Assembly (NCBI GenBank): GCA_016721315.1
Contig: JADKIL010000019.1
Coordinates: 62,001-126,000 of the forward strand
Direction of reading: 5' to 3'
Length of the DNA stretch: 64,000 nt
Source: Candidatus Villigracilis vicinus
Lineage (GTDB): Bacteria; Chloroflexota; Anaerolineae; Anaerolineales; Villigracilaceae
The position numbers were made by a program, and so were the translations under genes. Shown here in pieces: positions 16,439-24,800 of the stretch (its first letter is position 1; the number at the start of each line of letters is the position of its first letter). The notes beneath the pieces are model-generated. The model searched no databases. It saw only the letters and a list, made by a program, of their open reading frames with translations, and was not told where the DNA came from.

Positions 16439-18976
16439 ATGCAACCGTCTTTGGAAAAACTACGCAAATTCTTTCGCCTCGAACACGAAAACAAATATGA
16501 GAATACTGCCATTATTGGCGGACTTGCCAAGATGCTCGATTATTGGGAAGGGGAAGCCCGCGCCGATGGCGTGGCAGAAGAAGTGATCCAGGCGGTCGTT
16601 TCGCGCCTGCGTTCGTATGAAAAGCTGAACCCTACCGGTCGCGCAGATTCGCTCAAGGGACTGTGGAAGCGCATTAGCGAGACTTACCCCGAGGCAGGGC
16701 AAAAGCCCAAAGCGCCGCCATTGCCGCCCCGTCCGCAGCGAAGCGATGATGAGGAGCCGGCAAATATCGATATCGCCGAGGCGGCTCCAGTGCAGAGTCA
16801 AAGCCAGCCGAAGCAGAATCCTCCCCAGCAATTTCAGCAGAAGCAGAGGCAGGCTCCGCCGCAGCGATTTGAATCTGCCACAAGTGCCAAACACAGCCAA
16901 ACGCCCGCCGCTTTGAGTGCGGAGTTAACCGTGCTAAATGGGGTCGGTCCGAAGAATGCTGAGTCGCTTTCGAACTTGGGCATGAAAACGCTGGGCGATA
17001 TGCTGTACTACTTCCCGCGCCGCTATGAAGATTATTCGCTGCTCAAGCCGATCCAGGCGTTGATGTATGGCGATGTGGTCACGGTATTAGGTACGATCCA
17101 AAGTGTGCATAACCGTCCGGTGCGCGGCGGCAAGATGAGCATCATTGAGGTTGTCATTAGTGACGGTACAGGCGCGTTGAAGATCTCGTTCTTTAATCAG
17201 CCGTGGTTGATGAACCGTTTTAAAGTAGGGGAGGCGATCTCAGTCTCCGGCAAGATCGATCAGTATCTTGGGCGCATCGTGATGAACAGCCCCGATTGGG
17301 AGTCGGTGGAGATGGAAAACCTCCATACTAATCGTATTGTGCCGATCTACTCGTTGACGGAACGCATCACGCAAAAATGGCTGCGAAATCAAATGAAGCA
17401 GGTCGTTACCTACTGGGCACCTGCCGTAGTGGACGCGCTGCCCGATATGATCAAGCGTGAAGCGCGGCTGGTTTCGCTTGGCGAAGCGCTTACACAGGTT
17501 CACTTTCCCGATTCGCAGGCGCGGCTTAAACATGCACGCGAACGCCTTGCCTTCGATGAGATCTTTTATTTGCAAATGGGCGTGCTGCGTCAAAAGCGTG
17601 ACTGGCAGGAAGTGGAAGGCAAGCGCTTCACGGTCTCAGACGAGTGGCTGGACGCGCGTTTAGCAGCCTTACCTTTCACCCTGACCTCTGCCCAACAAGA
17701 ATCGCTGAACGATATTCGCCGCGACCTGGATTCTGGCAAGCCGATGAACCGACTCATTCAAGGCGATGTTGGTTCGGGTAAGACGGTCATTGCAGCACTG
17801 GGCGCAAGCATGGTGGTTTCAAGTGGGGCACAGGCGGCTATTATGGCGCCGACCTCGATCCTGGCAGAACAGCATTACCGCAACTTCTCCAACCTATTGG
17901 CAGGAGATGGCGGGTTTTTACAAAAAGAAGAGATCCGCTTGTTGGTGGGGAACACGAACGAGTCTGAGAAAGAAGCGATACGCAGCGGGCTGGCAGATGG
18001 TTCGATCAAGATCGTCATTGGAACGCATGCAGTGATCGAACCGGATGTGCTGTTCAAGGAATTGCAATTCGTGGTCATCGATGAACAGCATCGCTTTGGG
18101 GTGGATCAACGAGCCGAACTGAGAAGCAAAGGTACGAATCCGCATTTGTTGGTGATGACAGCCACTCCCATTCCACGCTCACTGGCGTTGACGATGTTCG
18201 GCGACCTCGACATTTCTGTGATGGATGTGATGCCGGTCGGCAGGCAGCCGATCGCGACCTATGTGCTGCGTCCGCAGGAACGGGAGCGTGCATACACAAT
18301 GATCCGGTCGCAGGTAAAGAACGGCAATCAGGCATTCATTGTTTATCCGCTGATCGACGAGAATGAGAAGATCAATGTTCGTGCCGCGGTGGATGATTTT
18401 GAAACCCTTTCAAATCAGGTATTTTCCGACCTGAAACTGGGTCTCTTGCATGGACGCATGAAGCCCAGTGAAAAAGACGAGGTAATGCTCAAGTTCCGCG
18501 ATAAGGAATATGACATCCTGGTTTCAACTACGGTCATTGAGGTGGGGGTGGATGTACCCAATTCCACATTAATGCTGATCGAAGGCGCGGATCGCTTCGG
18601 TCTGGCGCAATTACATCAGTTGCGCGGACGTGTCGGGCGCGGGTCGGTGGCGTCCACTTGTCTCTTGATCCCAACCCATGAAGATGCGGCGGAGAATGAA
18701 CGTCTGCAGGCGATGGCGACCACGAATAACGGTTTCGAGCTTGCTGACCTCGATCTCAAATTGCGCGGACCCGGTGAATTCCTTGGCACACGTCAGGCTG
18801 GTTTTGCCTCTTCACTGAAGATGGCAAGCATCACGGATGTGGCGCTGATCGAAAAAGCCCGTGAACAAGCCAAGGCGCTTTTTGCGCGCGACCCCTATCT
18901 GAATCAACCCGAGCATGCCTTGCTTGCCGAAGCCTTTGAGCGCTTCTGGAAGGGCACTTCGAGCGATGTGAGTTAG
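16439..18976 (+). CDS. recG: ATP-dependent DNA helicase RecG
   Basis: An 845-residue RecG that reverses stalled forks and branch-migrates Holliday junctions. After a family-atypical N-terminal extension (about 1-160, with Pro/Gln-rich 90-155) comes the wedge domain (LNGVGPKNAESLSNLGMKTLGDML...FPRRYEDYS). Two helicase domains follow, with Walker A GDVGSGKT near 443-450, DEQH in VVIDEQHRFGV, TATPIPRS and QLRGRVGRG. E. coli RecG has 693 residues, and the extra length is at the N-terminus. The ATG at 16439 is chosen because upstream codons overlap the divergent CPBP promoter. TAAAAT lies 14 bases upstream. Confidence 0.96.
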   Translation: MQPSLEKLRKFFRLEHENKYENTAIIGGLAKMLDYWEGEARADGVAEEVIQAVVSRLRSYEKLNPTGRADSLKGLWKRISETYPEAGQKPKAPPLPPRPQRSDDEEPANIDIAEAAPVQSQSQPKQNPPQQFQQKQRQAPPQRFESATSAKHSQTPAALSAELTVLNGVGPKNAESLSNLGMKTLGDMLYYFPRRYEDYSLLKPIQALMYGDVVTVLGTIQSVHNRPVRGGKMSIIEVVISDGTGALKISFFNQPWLMNRFKVGEAISVSGKIDQYLGRIVMNSPDWESVEMENLHTNRIVPIYSLTERITQKWLRNQMKQVVTYWAPAVVDALPDMIKREARLVSLGEALTQVHFPDSQARLKHARERLAFDEIFYLQMGVLRQKRDWQEVEGKRFTVSDEWLDARLAALPFTLTSAQQESLNDIRRDLDSGKPMNRLIQGDVGSGKTVIAALGASMVVSSGAQAAIMAPTSILAEQHYRNFSNLLAGDGGFLQKEEIRLLVGNTNESEKEAIRSGLADGSIKIVIGTHAVIEPDVLFKELQFVVIDEQHRFGVDQRAELRSKGTNPHLLVMTATPIPRSLALTMFGDLDISVMDVMPVGRQPIATYVLRPQERERAYTMIRSQVKNGNQAFIVYPLIDENEKINVRAAVDDFETLSNQVFSDLKLGLLHGRMKPSEKDEVMLKFRDKEYDILVSTTVIEVGVDVPNSTLMLIEGADRFGLAQLHQLRGRVGRGSVASTCLLIPTHEDAAENERLQAMATTNNGFELADLDLKLRGPGEFLGTRQAGFASSLKMASITDVALIEKAREQAKALFARDPYLNQPEHALLAEAFERFWKGTSSDVS

Positions 18977-19021
18977 ACTGCCTGACTACAGACAATCAAA
19001 CTAAAGGACAAAACGATACCC

Positions 19022-19540
19022 ATGGTCAGAGCCTTATTTCCCGGAACATTTGACCCGATCCACTATGGTCATATGGATATTGCCAACCGCGCTTCGAAAC
19101 TCTTCGATGAAGTGGTCATGGCTGTGTATGACAAGCCGCTAAAGAACCTGATGTTCTCTCCCGATGAACGTATGGCATTGGTGCGTGAAGCGTTCAACGA
19201 TAACCCCAAGATCAAGGTCACCGGGTATAGCGGGCTAACGATTGAATTTGCTCAAAAGATCAATGCGCATGTCATTGTGCGCGGATTGCGCGTGTTCTCG
19301 GATTTCGAATTCGAGTTTCGGATGGCATTGGCGAATCAACGTCTGGCGGGAGCTGCTGTGGAAACCATTGCTTTTATTACTGCAGAACAGCACACTTTTC
19401 TGTCTTCTTCCACGGTACGGGAGATCGCAACATTGAATGGCAATGTTTCCAGTATGGTGCCATCCTATGTCGAGCACGCGCTTAAGGAAAAGGTCGCCCA
19501 ACTGGGCGAGCAATCCCTGCCAAATGCGTTACGGGATTAA
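19022..19540 (+). CDS. coaD: Pantetheine-phosphate adenylyltransferase
   Basis: A 172-residue PPAT, which transfers AMP from ATP to 4'-phosphopantetheine in the fourth step of coenzyme A synthesis. The nucleotidyltransferase signature GTFDPIHYGHMDIA (residues 8-21) is intact, as are VRGLRVFSDFEFEFRMA and FLSSSTVREIA. It follows recG by 45 bp, and the two probably share a transcript. AAAGGA lies rather far (about 13 bases) from the ATG. Confidence 0.96.
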   Translation: MVRALFPGTFDPIHYGHMDIANRASKLFDEVVMAVYDKPLKNLMFSPDERMALVREAFNDNPKIKVTGYSGLTIEFAQKINAHVIVRGLRVFSDFEFEFRMALANQRLAGAAVETIAFITAEQHTFLSSSTVREIATLNGNVSSMVPSYVEHALKEKVAQLGEQSLPNALRD

Positions 19541-19609
19541 TTTGTGCTAGAATTGTCCGCATATAATGAGTGATACAAGTTCAAACAAAAAATTCTGTGT
19601 GAGAAGACC

Positions 19610-20101
19610 ATGGATATTCTTCAATTAATCGACCGCCTGGAAGAACTCTTCAACGACGCGAAAGCCGTGCCTTTCACGCACAATGTTGTTGTGGATGAAG
19701 ACAAAATGCTGGAGCTGATCGACCAAATGCGCATTGCCATTCCTGAAGAAGTGAAGAAGGCGCAGCAGCTTGTGGCACAGCGTGACCGTGTGATGGCACA
19801 GGCTCAGGAAGAAGCCAACCGCACTTTGGCAATTGCCCGCGATAAAGCGGATCAGCTTGCACAAAAAGATATGATCACTCAGGAAGCCCAACGCCGTGCC
19901 GACCAGATCCTTGCCCAGGCGCGTGCTGAAGCTGAAGATGTCCGTGCGGATGCGGATAACTATGTCCTCGATACGCTGATGCAGTTGCAGGATCAAATTG
20001 CCAAGGCGAGTAATCAGGTCAATAATGGTATTCGTATGGTACAGGAAGACCAGATGCGAAAATCATCTTCCAGCGGCATGCCAGACAAAACAGAGAAGTA
20101 A
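19610..20101 (+). CDS. Coiled-coil protein, DivIVA/ATP synthase b-like
   Basis: A 163-residue protein that is almost entirely helical. After a short N-terminal region (DILQLIDRLEELFNDAKAVPF) a long Ala/Glu/Gln-rich coiled coil runs from about 40 to 145 (for example AQAQEEANRTLAIARDKADQLAQ), resembling ATP synthase subunit b and DivIVA tails. There is no transmembrane segment, so it is cytoplasmic and probably self-associates. I cannot assign a function. GAGAAG precedes the ATG. It follows coaD by 69 bp. Confidence 0.75.
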   Translation: MDILQLIDRLEELFNDAKAVPFTHNVVVDEDKMLELIDQMRIAIPEEVKKAQQLVAQRDRVMAQAQEEANRTLAIARDKADQLAQKDMITQEAQRRADQILAQARAEAEDVRADADNYVLDTLMQLQDQIAKASNQVNNGIRMVQEDQMRKSSSSGMPDKTEK

Positions 20102-20132
20102 AAAAATCCCCGCCAATTTGGCGGGGATTTTT
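20102..20132. terminator. Bidirectional rho-independent terminator
   Basis: A 15-bp stem (20102-20116 with 20118-20132) with a one-base spacer between the arms, flanked by A and T runs, between convergent genes. Confidence 0.9.
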
Positions 20133-20144
20133 TTATAGGTTGGG

Positions 20145-20750
20145 TTATCCCAATTTGAAGCCAGCTACAAAAAGTGCGGTTGTGAGTAGAAGTAATGCTG
20201 GGAACAATTTCATGATCGTCTCTCTCGATACAAGCGGCTTGCCAGTTTTTAGGAACGATAGCAGCAGTCCTACTACGCCGATCAATGCACCGCCAAGCCC
20301 AACCAGAGCGAAGAGGGGTTTTGTCTCTCCTTGTGCGGCAATGAAGATGGGCAGGAGGAAGATGGTCATACCGGCAATGCCGTGTGTGATGGCAAGGACA
20401 ATGACCGGGAGTCTGCTTGGCATTTGGATTGACCGGGTCAAGGTTACGGCAAGGAAACCGATGATGGCGAAGACCAGGTATGAGGTCCGCCAGGAGGCGA
20501 GGTGCTGCCAGACGAGCCCAACCGCAAGGCTGAGTGGGATGATGGTTGAGAGGATGACTACGATGGGGGCATCCAGCACCTCAATTCCCAAAATGAAGAT
20601 CAGCAGTGCGGCGACGAGGATGACACCGAACGCGATGGTATAGGCGGTGATGGGTAATACATCAAATCCATCAATACCGGCTGATACCTGATACGAAGCA
20701 AGGAGTACGGTGAGTAACAATAAAAAACGGTTCATTGAGGAGAGTTTCAT
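20145..20750 (-). CDS. Unrecognised multi-pass membrane protein
   Basis: A 201-residue hydrophobic protein with about six transmembrane segments (near 6-24, 31-54, 62-80, 90-106, 115-137, 145-165 and a last one near 183-200). I recognise no family and no catalytic motif. It lies 34 bp behind the heme O synthase gene on the same strand, so it may be an accessory to it. No good Shine-Dalgarno is seen for either the ATG at 20750 or that at 20735. A GAAGCCTG/CAGGCTTC hairpin (20755-20771) sits in the gap before it. Confidence 0.65.
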   Translation of the reverse strand: MKLSSMNRFLLLLTVLLASYQVSAGIDGFDVLPITAYTIAFGVILVAALLIFILGIEVLDAPIVVILSTIIPLSLAVGLVWQHLASWRTSYLVFAIIGFLAVTLTRSIQMPSRLPVIVLAITHGIAGMTIFLLPIFIAAQGETKPLFALVGLGGALIGVVGLLLSFLKTGKPLVSRETIMKLFPALLLLTTALFVAGFKLG

Positions 20751-20784
20751 TTTATGAAGCCTGACAGGCTTCTAGTGTACTCTG

Positions 20785-21660
20785 TTAGATGACTTCCAGC
20801 ACGACCAGGATCATTGCAGCGAGCATATACACAGAGGCATATTTGAACAAGCCAAAGTTGACTCGCTCTGTGGGTTTGAAGGTGATGGCGACTGCCAGGG
20901 TAAGCATTCCCATGGAAAGTACGCCAAGCAGGCGCAGGAAGCCCCAGTCCATACCGATACCAACACCTGCAACGACCATGGCTGCGGCAGCGAGGACAGA
21001 GGAGAAGGCGATGGTGAAGCGGGTGGCGGCAAGACCATACGTCGATGGGAAGGTGGGTATGCCTGCATCGGCATAGTCTTTTTGGAATTTCATGCTGAAG
21101 GTGAGGGTGTGGGTGGGGATCCAGAGCAGGATGCCGAATGCGAGCATAAGACCGATCCAATCAATGGATTCGAGACCAAGCACACGACCCGCAAGAATGG
21201 GCATGGCACCGGAAATGCCGCCCCAAACGATGCTCCAACAGGTGCGGCGCTTGAGCCACATGCTGTACACGACCACATCGAAGAACCAGCCCGCGAAGAC
21301 GACCACGCCATACAGCCAGTCCATTGCGAGTGCCCAGCCGATGCCAATGATGGAGATACATACACCAACCATGAGCACTTCTTTATCTGAGACAAGCCCC
21401 TTGGCGGTGACGCGTTTTTGGGTACGCCCCATCCTGGCGTCTATGTCGCGGTCCCACCACATGTTGAGCAGGGTGCTGCCAGCAATCGCCAGGAAAAGGC
21501 TAATGGAAAGCCCAAGAATGGTGGAAATATTGAAGACGGGGCAGCGTGCGCTCATGTAACCCGCAAGCCCTGTAGCAAGCAGAAGACCTGATTGCGATGG
21601 CTTGGTCAGCGACCAGAACATGGCGAATTTAGATGTAGGAACAGAATCCCTGGTGGACAT
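20785..21660 (-). CDS. ctaB: Protoheme IX farnesyltransferase (heme O synthase)
   Basis: A 291-residue UbiA-superfamily prenyltransferase with about eight or nine membrane segments. The first Asp-rich motif is NMWWDRDIDARMGRT and the second region is KDYADAGIPTFP. The segment WGGISGAMPILAGR resembles the heme O synthase subgroup. Such enzymes attach farnesyl to protoheme to make heme O for terminal oxidases. No cytochrome oxidase genes are in the window, so the assignment rests on sequence alone. Another UbiA-type substrate is possible. Confidence 0.8.
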   Translation of the reverse strand: MSTRDSVPTSKFAMFWSLTKPSQSGLLLATGLAGYMSARCPVFNISTILGLSISLFLAIAGSTLLNMWWDRDIDARMGRTQKRVTAKGLVSDKEVLMVGVCISIIGIGWALAMDWLYGVVVFAGWFFDVVVYSMWLKRRTCWSIVWGGISGAMPILAGRVLGLESIDWIGLMLAFGILLWIPTHTLTFSMKFQKDYADAGIPTFPSTYGLAATRFTIAFSSVLAAAAMVVAGVGIGMDWGFLRLLGVLSMGMLTLAVAITFKPTERVNFGLFKYASVYMLAAMILVVLEVI

Positions 21661-21866
21661 GGTTTCTCCTCGAGTTGGATTGCAGACGAAGTTCTAAAAG
21701 ATTGGCGAAGTATACCTGTCTGCGATATACCCTGTCTATATGATTAATTTCTTAATCTTTAGCAACATGACTTCAAAACCTCATAGGCGATGGGGTTGAA
21801 ACTCTAATTTGCCGGAATATCGCCCTGACCAAATTGCGTATATAATCCGTAGAGTAACTCACAGAC

Positions 21867-24800
21867 ATGCATTCAAAATCAAAAATGTCGCCATTAATTG
21901 CATTATTTTCCTACACCGGAGAAAAAATCTCTTCGGTGAATGAATGGCGTGTAAAACTTTTGGATAAGATATTAAAGGCAACTTTTGCCTTGTGGCTTGT
22001 TGCCCTTATTGGGGGGATCTGTAATGTGTTTTCAGAGTATCAGGCATCCGGTGGGGAAATCCAAGATCCGTTGTCACTGGTCGTACCGACAATTTTGATC
22101 TATTTGTTGACCACAATTATTTTTACGTTAATCACCTTTAATCACACATTGAGATACGGTCTGCGCGCCGGACTATTATTGTTCGTTTTGTATATCCTGG
22201 GGACCACTGGAATGGTTCTAACCTCCTTCAGTGGCGATGGCAGGATTTTTTTCTTTGCTTTCATCATTCTTTCAGTTGTATTTTTTGAACTTCCATATAG
22301 TTTGGTCGCATTTATTCTGGCTTTCTTAACCCTGGTAGTGATCGGCTTCCTGCAACTGACTGGCGTCGTGATCGTACCGCCTGAGTGGCAGGTAAATGCC
22401 ATGCAACCCAGGGCATGGGCTACCGGGGGGATTGTGCTTCTGTTTATGAGTGTTGCCGTTTTTATTTCGGTCAACTATCTGATCCAGGCATTTGAAAAAA
22501 GCCTGAGCGGAACCAAGGAAGCGCTCACACGCGAACTGAAGATGGGGCAAACACTCCGTATCGTCAGCGATATTAATCAATTGATCGTACGTACCCGCGA
22601 CCCGAACACGCTGCTCAATGCAATATGCGATCATCTCATTCTAGGACGTGGATACTCTTTCGCATGGATCGGAATGTTGGAGACCGATGGTAGCACATTG
22701 CGGCTTGCCGCACAGTCGGGCGCACCCACAAACTTTGTGAGCACCAAAAGCCGCGTCACTTTAGACCAGGGTCCCGCATGTGCCGCCCAAGCGATTCGCA
22801 GCCGAAGCTTTGTTCGTGTTGATCCTGCGTCTAATATAGGGGAGCTATGCATGGCTTGCCTTTGCCGTGATATTCATCCGAATGCTTCCGCCGTTTCCCT
22901 GCCGATCCTGCGGTTTGACCGTGTCTTTGGTGTGCTAGTTGTGGATCATAAGGATTCGCCTGCATTTTTTGACGAAGCAGAAACATTATTCCTTCATGGA
23001 TTGGCAGATGACCTTGCATATGCGCTGGAACATATTGAGGCATCTGAACAACTCAATATTAACGCGCAATATCAGACTTTATTGAATGAGGTGACCCAAA
23101 CTGCACTTGAGGCGTTCGACCTGGATACCCTGCTGCAAGAGTTTATTAGAAAACTCGAAAAGGCATTGGGTGCCGATGGTTATTACTTTGCGCTTTGGGA
23201 TGAGGCTCGTCAGATTCCGGCAAAGTTCATTTTTTCTGAGAATTTTAGAGCGGTTTTTTCCAATTTGCCGAATCTACAGCCAGATGAGAGGATCTTCAGC
23301 CGCTCAATTTTGGAAGAAGGGCGTGTTCTTGCCATACCAGATACCATGAATTCACCCTTTATCAGTCAGTCCATGGCAGAGCTTTTCGGGATGCGTTCTG
23401 CCCTTGGCATGCCTTTGGTGGCTGAAAATACCCGTTTGGGTGCCTTAGTACTGGGGTATCGGCAAGTCCATGTCTTTACCCAGGAAGAAGTGAAACTGGC
23501 TGAGCAGGCAGCCCAGCAATTTGCTCTTGCCATATTAAAAGTCAAATTGAATGATGAAATGCGCAACAAAGCTGCTGAACTGGAACGCCTCTACACCGCA
23601 TCTCAAGATATGGTGTCCAGTTTATTGGATCCGCCTTCTTTGTTGGCAAAGCTGGCGCGTCATATGACCGAGGCGTTAAAAGTATCCAGCTCGTACATCA
23701 CTTCCTTCAATATCAATGAAGGGAGTATGCGGGTTGTAGCTGAATATTGGAGCGATGATGCTCATCCCTTGGAGAGACGTTCTGACCTTGGGCGAGACTA
23801 CCCGCTTGAAGAATATGATTCCATCGTAACTGCTATGTTGAAAGGTGAAGTAAGCATCATTCATGATGATGACCTGGGGGTGACCGAGGCTGAACACAAA
23901 CAATTTGCGGAATATAGTGTTAAGAGCATGATGTTCGTGCCCATCCTTGCTCATGGTCAGTTGTTGGGAACCGCCGAATTATGGGAGAGCCGCACACGAC
24001 GCGAATTCTCACAAGCCGATATAAAACTGGCTCAAGCGATGTCCAATTATGCCGCCAGTGTTATCGAGAATTCGACACTGTTTACACAAACACGCCAACG
24101 GGAGAACGAATTGGCTGCCATGTTGAAGGTGGCACATGCTGTCTCGTCCAGTTTGCAACTTTCCGATGTATTGAAGCAGGCAGCTACCGAACTGGCGCGT
24201 CTGTTGCGGGTGGATTTCTGTTCCCTATCGGATTATTTGCCCGAAAGGAATGGAATCGTGACCACGGCTTTATTTTCCGCCGATGGTGATGTGAGTGGGC
24301 AGTCAGACCTGGGTCATTATTTTTCACTCGATGATTATCCAACAACATTGAATGTATTGTTGACCGGCAAACCTGCCGTCAACCACTTGAATGATCCTAA
24401 TACCCATCCTTCTGAGATCGCACAACTCAAACATGATGGGATGTTCACGTCGCTAGTCGTTCCGTTGCGTTTGCGCGGGCAATCCCTTGGTCTGGCTGAA
24501 TTGTATTCCTCCGATCCAGAACGGTACTTCTCTTCAGAAGAGATACAACTTGTTTCTGCTCTTGCCGACCAGGTGGCGGTGGCAATAGAAAATGCCTGGC
24601 TCTATGAACGATCCGAGCAGCGAGAGGCGCATTTCCGCGCATTGATCGAAAACTCTGCCGAAGGTGTGGCGATCTTGGATGCCGAAGGGATAATTCGTTA
24701 TGTGGCCCCCTCAGAGGAACGCCTGACGGGATATACCGCAGATGAAATTCTTGGAGGAAGTGCCTTTAAATATATTCATCCTGAAGACCTCCCTAAAGTA

